A stretch of DNA of 64,000 bases from Luteimonas viscosa. Lineage in GTDB: Bacteria; Pseudomonadota; Gammaproteobacteria; Xanthomonadales; Xanthomonadaceae. The DNA is taken from contig NZ_VTFT01000001.1 of NCBI RefSeq assembly GCF_008244685.1, forward strand, positions 1,591,248 through 1,655,247, in the 5' to 3' direction. The notes below the pieces were generated by a model. That model saw only the letters and a program-made list of their open reading frames with translations, had not been told where the DNA came from and made no database searches. Below are positions 38,656 to 50,397 of the stretch, piece by piece. Position numbers and translations under genes: made by a program. Numbering within the stretch: position 1 is the first letter of the stretch; each line of letters begins with the position of its first letter.

Positions 38656-39603
38656 TCAGGTCTCGGTGGGGCGCGTCTGCCGCAGGAAGTGGCCGGTGAC
38701 CAGGCCGGCCCCGAGCCAGCCGAGTACGGTCGCGACGGCCAGCACCGCGAGCGTCCACCGCATATCGATGCCGGCGAGTGCGAAGCGGCTGCCGTAGCTC
38801 GCGGCGAGTTCGGCCAGCGGATCTCGCAGCGCGAATCCGGCGGCGGCCAGCAGTGCGACCGCCAGCGCGCCCGCCGCGAGGCCGTACCACGCGCCGAGGT
38901 ACAGGAACGGGCGACGGATGAAGCCGTCGGTGGCGCCGAGCAGTTGCAGCACGCCGATCTCCTCGCGCCGAGACTGGATGTCCAGGCGCACGGTGTTGCC
39001 GACCACCAGCAGCGCTCCGAGGCCGAACAGGGCCGCCAGCACCCAGGTCACGCGGCCACCGAAGCGCAGCCAGGTGTCCAGCCGCTGCCGCCACTGCGCG
39101 TCGTGCTGCACCAGCTCGGCCTCCGGCAACTGCTGCAGCGACGAGGCGACCATCAGCTCGTCGCCCGCCGGGGTGACCACCAGCGCATGCGGCAACGGAT
39201 TGTCGTCGCCGACCGCGTCGACGATCCCCGCCAGCGAGTCGTCCGCGCGCAGCGACTCCAGCGCCTGCTCCGGGGTGACGTGCTCGACGCTGCCGATGTT
39301 GCCGCGCGCGCGCAGTTCGTCGGCCAGTCGCGCGGCGCGCGCGGCGTCGACGTCCTGGCGCAGGAACACGCTGATCTCGCGCGAGCGCTCGATGTTGCCG
39401 GCCAGCCGTTCGACGTTGCCCAGCACCAGCCACAGGCCCAGCGGCAGCGCCAGCGCCAGCGCCATCACCGCGATCGTGAGCAGCGCCGCCCAGGGCTTGC
39501 GGAACACCCGGCCGAGGCTGGCGACCAGGCTGTAGAGATGGTGGTCGAACCAGGTGCCGAGCGGCGAGGCCCGGACTACGGTTCCCGCGCGCGCCTCACT
39601 CAT
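38656..39603 (-). CDS. ftsX: Cell division protein FtsX
   Basis: A 315-residue permease-like subunit of the FtsEX complex, which controls peptidoglycan hydrolases at the septum. Four membrane helices are expected: one near residues 40-62 ([20 protein letters not shown]), a periplasmic domain (about 70-180), and three C-terminal helices (about 185-305). [22 protein letters not shown] is the conserved cytosolic loop contacting FtsE. The gene overlaps the end of ftsE by 8 nt. Confidence 0.95.
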   Translation of the reverse strand: MSEARAGTVVRASPLGTWFDHHLYSLVASLGRVFRKPWAALLTIAVMALALALPLGLWLVLGNVERLAGNIERSREISVFLRQDVDAARAARLADELRARGNIGSVEHVTPEQALESLRADDSLAGIVDAVGDDNPLPHALVVTPAGDELMVASSLQQLPEAELVQHDAQWRQRLDTWLRFGGRVTWVLAALFGLGALLVVGNTVRLDIQSRREEIGVLQLLGATDGFIRRPFLYLGAWYGLAAGALAVALLAAAGFALRDPLAELAASYGSRFALAGIDMRWTLAVLAVATVLGWLGAGLVTGHFLRQTRPTET

Positions 39604-40285
39604 CGGCCAGGTCCTCGGGCGCGATGTCGTCGGCGAGCCGGCCGTGGTCGAGCACCAGCACGCGCTTCTTCATGCGCTTGACCAGGCCCAGGTCGTGGCT
39701 GGCGACGAGCACGCTGGTGCCGCGCTCGGGCAGCGAGGCGAACAGCGCCATGATTTCAGCCGACAGCGTGGGATCGAGGTTGCCGGTGGGTTCGTCGGCG
39801 ACCAGCAGCCGCGGTTCGCCGACCACCGCGCGGGCGATGCCGACGCGTTGCTGCTCGCCGGCGGAGAGCTGGGCCGGCAGCGCGCGTTCGCGGTCGCCCA
39901 GGCCCAGCCGCTCGATCACGCTGCGCACGCGCTTGCCGATCTCGCCACGGCGCAGGCCGCGCAGGATCAGCGGCAGGGCGACGTTGTCGAACACGCTGCG
40001 GTCGGTCAGCAGCCGGTGGTCCTGGAACACCACGCCCACCTCGCGCCGGTGCAGGGCGACCCGGCGCCCGCGCACCTTGAGCAGGTTGCGCTCGTTGAAC
40101 ACCACCGCGCCCCGGCTCGGCCGCTCGGCGAGGTGGATCAGCTTCAGCAGGGTGCTCTTGCCGGCGCCCGAATGCCCGGTGATGAACAGCATCTCGCCCG
40201 CCGACACGTCGAAGCTGACCTCCGACAGCGCGACGCGCCCTCCGGCGTACTGTTTGCTGACGCTGTCGAAGCGCAGGACGTTCAT
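39596..40285 (-). CDS. ftsE: Cell division ATP-binding protein FtsE
   Basis: A 229-residue ABC-type ATPase that pairs with FtsX. Walker A is GHSGAGKST (about 37-45), the signature is LSAGEQQRV, and Walker B with its extension is LLVADEPTGNLD. ATG 40285 gives the standard N-terminus MNVLRFDSVSKQYAG; the frame is open upstream for 21 more codons with no support. First gene of ftsE-ftsX-regulator-ung. In many bacteria ftsY and rpoH flank ftsEX; they are not here. Confidence 0.96.
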   Translation of the reverse strand: MNVLRFDSVSKQYAGGRVALSEVSFDVSAGEMLFITGHSGAGKSTLLKLIHLAERPSRGAVVFNERNLLKVRGRRVALHRREVGVVFQDHRLLTDRSVFDNVALPLILRGLRRGEIGKRVRSVIERLGLGDRERALPAQLSAGEQQRVGIARAVVGEPRLLVADEPTGNLDPTLSAEIMALFASLPERGTSVLVASHDLGLVKRMKKRVLVLDHGRLADDIAPEDLADE

Positions 40286-40507
40286 GGCAGCGGAGTATCG
40301 CAGAAGTCGCAAACGCCGAACGGAACGGCGTCGCGGCTTTCCGCCCATCAGACGGGTGCCGTTTTCATCCCGCGCGCGAGCGCTTGGTCGACGCCGGCGG
40401 CCGGCGCGGGACCGCGGGATCCCCGCGCTCCACGCTCGAGCCCATCGCGCGCGGCCGTCCCCGCCGGCATCGCCGCCGAGGACACCCGTCGTCGCCGAGT
40501 CGTTGCT

Positions 40508-42274
<1,767 letters not shown>

Positions 42275-42317
42275 GGATTGGATCTTGTATGCCGCTCCGC
42301 GGCCTGCCGTGTGCCTG

Positions 42318-42404
42318 CAAGTGCTCCCCGGTCCGCTTGGGTCGCCGCAAGGCGAGGCGCCCATCGCCGCATTGCGGCGACCCAAACGGGCAGGGAAGTG
42401 CTTG
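42318..42404 (-). promoter_or_regulatory. Long hairpin in the rhlB leader / trxA upstream region
   Basis: Arms TTGGGTCGCCGCAA (42337-42350) and TTGCGGCGACCCAA (42372-42385) pair perfectly, with a nested GGCGA/TCGCC stem inside. Outer flanks (42318-42336 and 42386-42404) pair imperfectly. It lies 44 nt upstream of the rhlB start codon in the 368-nt gap between rhlB and trxA. A role in rhlB control is possible but unproven. Confidence 0.6.
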
Positions 42405-42642
42405 AAGCTGCATGACACGCTCTGGTGCTTGCGTGGGTGGCGCCCGCATCGCAGACTGCCTGGGAACCGGGGATGGCGCCGACGGCGCGGCTCCCCGGAA
42501 GCTCGCGGACCACGGGCGCATGGGGTCGCCCCGGGGGATTCCCGTTGAGGGGGCCCTTGAAACGGGCCGCGAATCCCCAAAGTTTACCATCCATCCCGGT
42601 ATCGCCGCCGACGCGGCCGCCGTCCGACCCCAGGAGCCTTTC

Positions 42643-42969
42643 GTGAGCGAGCACGTGTTCCACGCCACCGACGCCGATTTCGAGTCCACCGTGCTGCAGT
42701 CCGCCGAGCCGGTGCTGGTCGACTTCTGGGCGCCCTGGTGCGGGCCGTGCAAGATGATCGCCCCGGCGCTGGACGAGCTGGCCGACGACTACGCCGGCAA
42801 GGTCCGGATCGCCAAGGTCAACGTCGACGAGAACCGCGCCACCGCGCTCAAGTACCACGTCCGCTCGATCCCGATGCTGCTGCTGTTCAAGGACGGCCAG
42901 GTCCAGGCGACCCAGATCGGTGCGGTCGGCAAGGCGCAGCTGGCGCAGATGATCGACAAGGCGGTCTGA
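42643..42969 (+). CDS. trxA: Thioredoxin 1
   Basis: A 108-residue cytosolic thioredoxin, a general disulfide reductase also needed by ribonucleotide reductase. The active site is [11 protein letters not shown] with Cys33 and Cys36; the cis-proline is in [12 protein letters not shown] 42643 has AGGAG 6 nt upstream. It is divergent from rhlB and followed by rho 222 nt downstream. It may also reduce the cytosolic side of DsbD, whose gene is at 24866. Confidence 0.97.
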   Translation: MSEHVFHATDADFESTVLQSAEPVLVDFWAPWCGPCKMIAPALDELADDYAGKVRIAKVNVDENRATALKYHVRSIPMLLLFKDGQVQATQIGAVGKAQLAQMIDKAV

Positions 42970-43191
42970 CCGCCTGCGGGGTGCCTGCGCCCCATCCCCG
43001 GCACGGCAGCCAGGCCGCATGCGGCCCCGTCACATGAACGCGGCGCCTGCAGCCCTGCTTGCCGTGCCCCCCCGGGCGGTGTTAGCTTGGCCCAATCCGG
43101 CGTGGATCACGGCGCCGCACCCCGTCTGAACGACTCCCGTCAACACTCCCCGCCCGGTTCCGGGCGCTCGCAGCAAGCGAGGAATCCGCAC

Positions 43192-44940
43192 TTGTCCGAC
43201 AACACCCCCGACGACGGCGACACCGCCGCCAAGCGCGTGCGCAAGACTGCCGCCCGCACCACCAAGAAGGTCGCCAGGCCCGCGGATGCGGACGCGCCCC
43301 GGCTGTTCGAGTCCGCCCCGACCCCAGCCGAGCCGAAGGCCGCCGCGCCCGTGCCGCCACCGCCGGCACCGCCTGCGCAACCGCCGGCTGCCGATCCGGC
43401 GCCGAACCAGGCCGCAGCCCCGGGCGCCGATGCCTCCCAGGGCGAAGGCGGCCAGCAGCGCCAGCCGTACGACGGCAACCGCAACAACCAGAACAACAAC
43501 AACCAGAACAATCCGAACGGCCCCGGCGGCAACCGCCGCGACCGTTTCCGCAACAGGCGCGACCGCCAGCGCGGCGGCGATCGCCCGCGCGATGGCGGCC
43601 TGCCGCAGGACGACGGCAGCAGCGGCAACGAACAGGCCTCGCGCCTGCCGCCGCCGAACATCCCCGAAGGCTTCCCCCAGTATTCGCTGGGCGACCTCAA
43701 GCGGATGCCGGCGCACAAGCTGCTCGACATCGCCGAACAGCTCAACATCCACGAAGGCGTGGCCCGGGCGCGCAAGCAGGACGTGATCTTCGCCCTGCTC
43801 AAGGTGCTCACCCGCACCGGCGAAGGCGTGCAGGCCGACGGCGTGCTCGAGATCCTGCCCGACGGCTTCGGCTTCCTGCGCGGCGCCGAGGCCAGCTACC
43901 TCGCCGGCCCGGACGATACCTACATCTCGCCCTCGCAGATCCGCCGCTTCAACCTGCGCACCGGCGACCACCTCTCAGGCCGCATCCGCTGGCCCAAGGA
44001 CGGCGAGCGCTACTTCGCGCTGAACGTGGTCGACACCATCAACGGCGAGCCGCCGGAGGCCAGCAAGGGCAAGGTGCTGTTCGAGAACCTGACCCCGCTG
44101 TTCCCGCGCCGGCGCTTCAAGCTCGAGCGCGGCGACGGGTCCACCGAGGACATCGCCGGCCGCATCCTCGACCTGATGGCGCCGCAGGGCAAGGGCCAGC
44201 GCGCGCTGATCGTCTCGCCGCCCAAGGCCGGCAAGACCATGCTGATGCAGCAGATCGCCACCGCGATCACCAGCAACCACCCGGATGTGCACATGATCGT
44301 GCTGCTGGTGGACGAGCGCCCCGAGGAAGTCACCGAGATGCAGCGCACCGTGCGCGGCGAAGTGGTGAGCTCCACCTTCGACGAACCGGCCGCGCGCCAC
44401 GTGCAGGTCGCCGAGATGGTGATCGAGCGGGCCAAGCGCCTGGTCGAGCACAAGAAGGACGTGGTGATCCTGCTCGATTCGATCACCCGCCTCGCCCGCG
44501 CCTACAACAACGTGGTGCCCAGCTCGGGCAAGGTGCTCACCGGCGGCGTCGACGCCAACGCCCTGCATCGCCCGAAGCGTTTCTTCGGCGCCGCGCGCAA
44601 CGTCGAGGAAGGCGGCAGCCTGACCATCATCGCCACCGCCCTGGTCGACACCGGCAGCGCGATGGACAAGGTGATCTACGAGGAGTTCAAGGGCACCGGC
44701 AACTCGGAAGTGCACCTGGACCGCCGCATCGCCGAGAAGCGCGTGTACCCGGCGATCGCGGTCAACCTCTCCGGCACGCGCCGCGAGGACTACCTGATCG
44801 AGCCGGAAATGCTGCAGAAGATCTGGATCCTGCGCAAGCTGCTGCACCCGATGGACGAGATCGCGGCGATGGAATTCCTGCTCGACAAGATGAAGAGTTC
44901 GAAGTCCAACGACGAGTTCTTCGCTTCGATGAAGCGCTGA
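43192..44940 (+). CDS. rho: Transcription termination factor Rho with N-terminal disordered insert
   Basis: Hexameric RNA-dependent ATPase that ends transcription. The length is 582 residues against 419 in E. coli, the extra part being N-terminal: Lys/Arg/Ala-rich, then Pro-rich (about 45-75), then a Gln/Asn-rich run (about 85-110) and an Arg/Asp-rich stretch. The conserved Rho N-domain begins near residue 158 ([25 protein letters not shown]). The RNA-binding domain has DGFGFLR; Walker A is SPPKAGKT, Walker [20 protein letters not shown] 43192 is used because GAGGAA lies about 10 nt upstream; an ATG at 43087 is possible. A terminator follows. Confidence 0.95.
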   Translation: MSDNTPDDGDTAAKRVRKTAARTTKKVARPADADAPRLFESAPTPAEPKAAAPVPPPPAPPAQPPAADPAPNQAAAPGADASQGEGGQQRQPYDGNRNNQNNNNQNNPNGPGGNRRDRFRNRRDRQRGGDRPRDGGLPQDDGSSGNEQASRLPPPNIPEGFPQYSLGDLKRMPAHKLLDIAEQLNIHEGVARARKQDVIFALLKVLTRTGEGVQADGVLEILPDGFGFLRGAEASYLAGPDDTYISPSQIRRFNLRTGDHLSGRIRWPKDGERYFALNVVDTINGEPPEASKGKVLFENLTPLFPRRRFKLERGDGSTEDIAGRILDLMAPQGKGQRALIVSPPKAGKTMLMQQIATAITSNHPDVHMIVLLVDERPEEVTEMQRTVRGEVVSSTFDEPAARHVQVAEMVIERAKRLVEHKKDVVILLDSITRLARAYNNVVPSSGKVLTGGVDANALHRPKRFFGAARNVEEGGSLTIIATALVDTGSAMDKVIYEEFKGTGNSEVHLDRRIAEKRVYPAIAVNLSGTRREDYLIEPEMLQKIWILRKLLHPMDEIAAMEFLLDKMKSSKSNDEFFASMKR

Positions 44941-44964
44941 GTCCCGGCACATCGCGACAACAGG

Positions 44965-44992
44965 AAGGCGCCGGGCAACCGGCGCCTTTCTC
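44965..44992 (+). terminator. Intrinsic terminator after rho
   Basis: Stem AAGGCGCCGG (44965-44974), loop GCAA, CCGGCGCCTT (44979-44988), then TCTCG with a short T-rich stretch (TTTCTCGTTTGTT). The 10-bp perfect stem with a GNRA-like loop fits a Rho-independent terminator of the rho gene. Confidence 0.8.
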
Positions 44993-45132
44993 GTTTGTTC
45001 CACATGTGAAGGGGAAGGTGTCCCTCGCTGGATCGCGTCGCCCCCTTCCCTGGCGACCGACGGGCCGCGCCGTGACCGGCAGGCGTGAAGCGCTTTGGAT
45101 TTCGCGCTGTGGGCTGCCGCCAGTCCCTCCAC

Positions 45133-45230
45133 GCCGGGTGCGGATGTCCTCGAGTGCGAAATCAACGAGGAAGCGACGGCCGCAGGCCGTTGCCGGGGGA
45201 CATTCGTACCCAAGGGCATCCGTGCCCGGC
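45133..45230 (+). ncRNA. Structured element copy 3 (unrecognised, 98 nt)
   Basis: Outer stem of 28 positions (45133-45160 with 45203-45230): 22 Watson-Crick, 4 G-U and 2 mismatches. Loop ATCAACGAGGA (45161-45171) and GGGGGACA (45195-45202) match copies 1 and 2 except for one base. Inner stem GCGACGGCC/GGCCGTTGC with one G-U pair and a GCA loop. Length is the same as copy 1 (98 nt). It lies between the rho terminator and the GAF-domain gene. The flanking gap 45231-45510 holds nothing else I can identify. Confidence 0.55.
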
Positions 45231-45510
45231 GCCTCGCAAACCGGACAGACGCGGCGCTTTCCCTCGCTGGAGCCGCCTCGACTCCGGCATCCGCGACAAC
45301 CCCGAATCTGTTGCGCCTGGGCCCCGTCCGAGGCAGAGGAGTGCGTCGGACGCGCGCTCCGACGGCCCAGACGCGTTGGCGCCGCGCTGTACGGCGCCCC
45401 CTGGGGCCCGTGCCGATTGGACATGCCCGCATTCCGGTCGCACCATGCGTGTCGCGGACGCCGGTTCGCCGAACGGCGTCCGGCATGGAAACCTTCCAGG
45501 GCCCATCACC

Positions 45511-46038
45511 ATGTCCCGTGCCGCCGCCTTCCTCGCCAATGCGCGCGACCGTCTGGCCCATCTGGACGCCACGCTCGAAAGCGCGGCGCTGCGCGCGGAC
45601 GTCGCCTGGACGCTGTGCGGCTTCGCCGGCAAGGAACTCGAGCTGGTCGACGCGATCGTCTACCTGTGCGACCCCGGCGGCCGCACGCTGACCCAACAGG
45701 CGGCCTGGGGACCCAAGCGCGCCGCGAGCCGCGTACTCGAATCTCGGATCACCCTCGCGCTCGGCCAGGGCATCGTCGGCCGCTGCGCGCAACTGCGACT
45801 GCCGCAACGCACCGGAGACGCGCGCTTCGATCCCCGCTACGTGCCCGACGACCAGTCCAACCTGTCCGAACTTGCGGTGCCGATCCTGCTCGGCGACACG
45901 CTGTTCGGTGTACTGGACAGCGAGCATCCCGAGGCCGACCACTACACGCTCGAACACGAGCATGCGCTGTGCGCGATCGCCGAGCGCGGCGCGCGGCAGC
46001 TGCAGGCGCTGTGTGAGCTGAACGCGCCGCGGCTGTGA
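45511..46038 (+). CDS. GAF-domain protein
   Basis: A 175-residue soluble protein with one GAF domain (about residues 25-170): LELVDAIVYLCDPGGRTLTQ, RITLALGQGIVGRCAQL, NLSELAVPILLGDTLFGVLDSEHPEADHYT. GAF domains bind small ligands or nucleotides. There is no output domain, so it may act as a stand-alone sensor or enzyme. Its cysteines (LCGF, YLCD, GRCAQ) do not match the free-methionine-sulfoxide reductase pattern, so I do not claim that activity. ATG 45511 is the first codon that starts the conserved part closely. The region upstream holds structured element copy 3. It is convergent with the TonB-like gene. Confidence 0.8.
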   Translation: MSRAAAFLANARDRLAHLDATLESAALRADVAWTLCGFAGKELELVDAIVYLCDPGGRTLTQQAAWGPKRAASRVLESRITLALGQGIVGRCAQLRLPQRTGDARFDPRYVPDDQSNLSELAVPILLGDTLFGVLDSEHPEADHYTLEHEHALCAIAERGARQLQALCELNAPRL

Positions 46039-46044
46039 GCCGCG

Positions 46045-46953
46045 TCAGCCGCCCTGCAGCGGAACCAGCAGCTTCAGCCCGGTGCCGACCTGGTGCACCT
46101 CGCCTGCCACCAGCGTGTCGGGTGCGATGTCGAATCCCTCCAGGCTTTCCATCTGCCAGGGCACCGGGCTGCGCGGACCCGGCACGTAGGCTTGCCACTT
46201 GCCGTAGCCCGGCTGCATGCCGCCGATGAGGTAATCGACCGGCACCCGCGCCGACCACGATTCCTCGTCCACCCACTCGCCGCGGACGGGCGTGCGGAAC
46301 GTCCATCTGCGCGCGGCCGCGAGGGCGGGCCTGGCCAGCAGGTCCCGCATGCGCGCCATCTCGCGCGCGTTGCCCAGCGCCCTCAGGTTCACCTGCTCCA
46401 CCGCGGCATCCTGGACCCGTCCGCTGCGGTCCACGCGGACGATCACATACACGGTGCCCTGCACGCCCGCTTCCAGCGCCAGTGGCGGATAGCCGGGCGG
46501 GCGCATCTCCAGCCCGCTCAGCCGGTCATCCGGGAAGGACGCATCCTCGCGTTTGCCGCGCCGGCCCGGGGGTTGTGCCCTGGACACCGCGTCGCGTCCG
46601 AAATATCCGTTGCGGATCGAAACCCGGAAGCGCTCGTCATCGATCCGTTCGGCGATCATCTGCAGGCTCATCCGCGCGCTGCCGTGGGCGGGCTTGCCAT
46701 CGATCACGATCGGCTCGAAGCGCCAGCCGGGCGCCGCGGCGTCGATCATGTTCGCCACCACCTCCGGCAGCTTCTCGCGCTGGTCGATGGTCCAGTCGCT
46801 GACCGTGCCCTCGCGCGTGATGGTGACCCGCCCGGTCACCAGCATGCTCGCCTCCACCTGCTTGCGGGCCTCGGCCACGCCGGCGGCGTGCACGGCGCCT
46901 GTCGCGAGCCACAGCAGCAACACGTACCAGCGCCAATGGTGTCGCATCCCCAT
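46045..46953 (-). CDS. Periplasmic TonB-like C-terminal domain protein
   Basis: A 302-residue exported protein: N-terminal hydrophobic segment (residues about 7-24, WYVLLLWLATGAVHAAG) as signal peptide, an unknown region, then a segment resembling the TonB C-terminal fold (about 152-240): RPPGYPPLALEAGVQGTVYV, VRVDRSGRVQDAAVEQVN and a late ARRWTFRTPVRGE. It lacks the Pro-rich spacer and the membrane anchor of a true energiser, so it is more like the TonB-domain proteins of unknown role. It stands alone, convergent with the GAF gene. No regulatory signal seen. Confidence 0.6.
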   Translation of the reverse strand: MGMRHHWRWYVLLLWLATGAVHAAGVAEARKQVEASMLVTGRVTITREGTVSDWTIDQREKLPEVVANMIDAAAPGWRFEPIVIDGKPAHGSARMSLQMIAERIDDERFRVSIRNGYFGRDAVSRAQPPGRRGKREDASFPDDRLSGLEMRPPGYPPLALEAGVQGTVYVIVRVDRSGRVQDAAVEQVNLRALGNAREMARMRDLLARPALAAARRWTFRTPVRGEWVDEESWSARVPVDYLIGGMQPGYGKWQAYVPGPRSPVPWQMESLEGFDIAPDTLVAGEVHQVGTGLKLLVPLQGG

Positions 46954-47124
46954 CTCCCTGTTCCCTGACGCGTCGAGCCCCGTCGCACCGTGCGCGCTCC
47001 GGGCGCGGGATGCGACTCCCTGACGCAGGCACCCCGGCCTGGAGCGCTGCCAGCGGACTGTAGGCCCGGCGGTCCACGCGGCGCAAGGTCACGGCGCAAG
47101 GGGCGGGCGCCCATGGGACGCCCG

Positions 47125-50100
47125 TCAGCCGCGGTCGCGCAGGAACCGGGCCATCGACACCCCGGCCTGCACCGGGACGTATTCGTGGGCGACGTCGACG
47201 AAGCCGCGCATCACCGCGATCTCGCGCGGGGTGCGGTTGAGGGCATCGCGGGCCTCGGGGTCGGCGCCGGCGCGCAGCAGGCGCTGGGTGACGCGCAGCA
47301 GGCCGTGCAGCGCGGCCAGGTGCAGGGGCCCGAAGCCGCGCGGGTCGCGCGCGTCGAGCGCGGCGCCCTCGTCGAGCAGGTGCTCGATCACCGCCAGCAG
47401 CACGTCCTCGTCGCAGGCGGTGCCGGGCTCGGCGCGCGCACCGACCAGCAGCAGCAGCGGGGTGACGCCGCCGGCCGCGACCGCGTCGACCTCGGCGCCC
47501 GCGAGCAGCAGGGTGTCGAACAGGGCCACCAGCCGGGTGCGGTCGCGCGCGGTGAAGCCGTACAGCGCGGCGCAGTGCAGCGGCGTGAGTCCCTGCGCGT
47601 CGGTGGCGTGGACGTTGGCGCCGGCGGTCATCAGCCGCGCGCACAGGTCGGGCAGGCCCAGCGCCGCGGCCAGCATCAGCACGGTCACCTCGCCGGGCAG
47701 CCGCTGCTCGAGCTTCGCGCCCGCGGCCAGCAGGCGTTCGACGATCTCGCCGTGGCGCATGCTCACCGCCGCCGACAGCGGCGTGGCGCCGGTGTGCGCC
47801 ACGTGCTGCGGCTGCGCGCCTCGGGCCAGCAACAGGTCGACCACGGCGCGATGGCCGCCGCCGCTGGCGCGCAGCAGCGCGGTGCAGCCCTGCGTATCGA
47901 CGGCATCCACCGCCAGCCCCAGGTCGATCAGGCGGCGCACCGCATCGACGTCGCCGGCCATCGCCGCGGCGGGGAGGTCGGCCGGCTGCAGCGCACGCCG
48001 CGGCAGCGGCCAGCCGCGCCAGTCGAGCCAGTCGGCGAGGTCGCGCCGGCCGCTGGCGAGCGCGACCCCGAGCGGGGTCTGGCCGTCCTGCGCACGCATG
48101 TCGATCGCGGCGCCATGCCGCACCAGGGTCTTGAGCACGTCCTCGCGTGCCAGCGCGGCCGCGAGGTGCAGCGCGGTCATGCCGCGCGCGTCGCGCGCGT
48201 CGGCATCGACCCCGATCGCGAGCAGGCGCTCGATCAGGCGGTCCCAGCCCAGGTGCACCGCGAGCGAGAGCGGCGGATCCCCGGCCGGCGACGGCGCGAA
48301 CGGATCGGCGCCGCGCTCGACCAGGTCGAGCGCGCACTGTTCCAGCGCGCGACCGGCCTGGTCGCCGTCCACGCAGGCAGCCAGGAAGCGCGCCAGCCCG
48401 CCGCTGCCGGCCGGACAGGCGCCATGGCGCAGCAAGGCCTGCAGCGCGGGCACGGCGCCCGGCCCGCGGCCCAGCAGCCGGAACACCGCGGTGTCGCCGT
48501 CCGCGTCGCGGGCCTCGAGATCGGCGCCCTGCGCGACCAGCCAGTCGATGCGCGCAAGCGAGGGCGCCGCCGCGTCGTCGAGCAGCAGGGCGCCGAGTTC
48601 GGCCGGGGACACCAGCGCGGCGACGCGCTCCAGGTCGTCGAAGCGACCGGCGTCGAGTCCATCGCGCAGCAGGACCAGGGGCGTGCGGTCCTCCGGCGGC
48701 GCATCGCCGGCCTCGCCCTGCACGCTGGCCGGCAGCGCGTAATCCGGATCCAGCAGCGCCACCAGCCGCCAGCGCCCGGCTTCGGCCGCCAGTTCCGCGG
48801 CGCGCTTGCCGTCGTGGCCGGTCACCTGCGGATCCAGTCCCAGTTCGAGCAGCCGCGCGACCAGCGCGGAGGACGGAGCCTCGGCGATGCAGGCCAGCAG
48901 CAATGCGTGGCGGCCTTCGGCATCGAGCGCATGCGGGTCGGCCTTGGCCGCGAGCAGCGCCTCGAACGTCGCCGCACCGGCGCCGCGTGCGGCTTCGAGC
49001 AGGGGCGTGGACTCTCGGGCATCGCGCGCATGCACGTCGGCGCCGGCGTCGAGCAATGCCGCGGTGATCTCGGCATGGCCCTGGAGGGCGGCCACGTGCA
49101 ATGCGGTACGCCCGTCGCGATCGCGCGCATCGACCTTCGCCTTGTGCCGCAACAGCAACTGCACGCCGGCCGGGTCGTCCTCGTCGCCGCTGGCCGCCGC
49201 TACCAGCGCCGGCGTACCGCCCTCGACGCCCGGCTTCGCGCCACGCTCGAGCAGGAAGCGCGCAAGCCGCCAGTTGCCGGCGACGCAGGCGACCCCGAGC
49301 GGGGTCAGGCCTTCATGGTTCTGCACGTCGAGGTCGGCGGAGGCATCGCGCAGCAACGCGGCCACCCCCGGGTCGGAGCTGCGCGCAGCGTGGTGCAGCG
49401 GGGTATTGCCGTCGTGGTCCGCGGCGCGCGGATCGGCGCCATTGGCGAGCAGGGTCATCACCGCTTCGGGGCGGCCGTGCCAGCTGTCGCGGGTGGCCGC
49501 GAGCAGCGGCGTCAGGCCGGCATGCGCGGCGTTCACGTCGACGCCTGCCGCGATCAGGGCGCGGAGCAGGCGCAGGTCGGGCAGCACCGCGGCCAGCACC
49601 GGCAGCGTGCGCTGGTCGCGCTCGCCCGTCGGCGGCAACGCGTGCAGGTCGGCACCGGCTTCGATCAGCGCCAGCGCCTGGTCGACCCGTCCGGCGCGGG
49701 CGGCGACGTACAGGGCGTGATCCAGGTCGCCATCGAACGCCGGCGGCGGCAGGTGGGAGGCGTCGCCCTCCATTTCGACCACCGGGATCGCGAGCACGCC
49801 CGGTGCGGGCAGCCGTTGCAGCAGGTGGTGCAGCAGCGGCCAGGCGATGGCGCAGGCGCCGGCCAGCGCCCAGCGCGCCTGCGGCAGCAGCCATTGCGGC
49901 CATGCCAGCAGCACGATGCAGGCGAGGATCGCGGCCACGCATGCGGCCGCTGCCACGCCATGCCAGCCGGACGCATCGCGGTCGCCCAGTGCCCGCCAGT
50001 GCCGCGCCAACGGCCCGCCCTCGCCTTCGGTCGCATGCCACAGCGGCCAGGTACGCCACAGCCCGAGCACGCACAGGCCCGCCACCGCGCTCAGCGCGAG

Positions 50101-50397
50101 CGCCGCGCCCAGGCCCCCGCTCTGCAGGACCGCGAGCAGCGGCCATGCCACCAGCAGCGCGGCAACGCCCAGCCCGAGCGACCACAAGGTCAGCAGCGCG
50201 CGTGCGTCGCCCAGCAATGCGGCGCGATCCATGGCCTGGCGCACGCGCCACCCGCGCGCGGCCAGTGCCAGCGCCGGCTGCGCCAGCACGCCCGCCAGCA
50301 CCGCGACCACGCCGCCGAATCCGGCAGCCAGGGCCAGCACGACGCCGATTGCCGCGGCCCACAGGGCCTGGCGCCGACTCGCCGGGACGTCAGGCAT
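47125..50397 (-). CDS. Large membrane-anchored ankyrin-repeat protein
   Basis: A 1090-residue protein with an N-terminal membrane part (hydrophobic segments about 11-46, 68-112, 147-170, 174-194) followed by about 850 residues of ankyrin repeats, mostly of the pattern GxTPLxxAAxxGHxxxVxxLLxxGADxxxxD (for example DGRTALHVAALQGHAEITAA and QGLTPLHCAALYGF). Roughly 20 repeats can be counted, with a break near residues 540-580. Ankyrin repeats bind proteins; the repeat part probably faces the cytoplasm. No enzyme domain is seen. It overlaps the end of the YcgL gene by 8 nt and is co-transcribed with it. Function unknown. Confidence 0.85.
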   Translation of the reverse strand: MPDVPASRRQALWAAAIGVVLALAAGFGGVVAVLAGVLAQPALALAARGWRVRQAMDRAALLGDARALLTLWSLGLGVAALLVAWPLLAVLQSGGLGAALALSAVAGLCVLGLWRTWPLWHATEGEGGPLARHWRALGDRDASGWHGVAAAACVAAILACIVLLAWPQWLLPQARWALAGACAIAWPLLHHLLQRLPAPGVLAIPVVEMEGDASHLPPPAFDGDLDHALYVAARAGRVDQALALIEAGADLHALPPTGERDQRTLPVLAAVLPDLRLLRALIAAGVDVNAAHAGLTPLLAATRDSWHGRPEAVMTLLANGADPRAADHDGNTPLHHAARSSDPGVAALLRDASADLDVQNHEGLTPLGVACVAGNWRLARFLLERGAKPGVEGGTPALVAAASGDEDDPAGVQLLLRHKAKVDARDRDGRTALHVAALQGHAEITAALLDAGADVHARDARESTPLLEAARGAGAATFEALLAAKADPHALDAEGRHALLLACIAEAPSSALVARLLELGLDPQVTGHDGKRAAELAAEAGRWRLVALLDPDYALPASVQGEAGDAPPEDRTPLVLLRDGLDAGRFDDLERVAALVSPAELGALLLDDAAAPSLARIDWLVAQGADLEARDADGDTAVFRLLGRGPGAVPALQALLRHGACPAGSGGLARFLAACVDGDQAGRALEQCALDLVERGADPFAPSPAGDPPLSLAVHLGWDRLIERLLAIGVDADARDARGMTALHLAAALAREDVLKTLVRHGAAIDMRAQDGQTPLGVALASGRRDLADWLDWRGWPLPRRALQPADLPAAAMAGDVDAVRRLIDLGLAVDAVDTQGCTALLRASGGGHRAVVDLLLARGAQPQHVAHTGATPLSAAVSMRHGEIVERLLAAGAKLEQRLPGEVTVLMLAAALGLPDLCARLMTAGANVHATDAQGLTPLHCAALYGFTARDRTRLVALFDTLLLAGAEVDAVAAGGVTPLLLLVGARAEPGTACDEDVLLAVIEHLLDEGAALDARDPRGFGPLHLAALHGLLRVTQRLLRAGADPEARDALNRTPREIAVMRGFVDVAHEYVPVQAGVSMARFLRDRG

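Noticed and set aside
45511..46038. Free methionine-R-sulfoxide reductase
   Set aside because: The GAF fold is present but the cysteine pattern needed for catalysis does not match.
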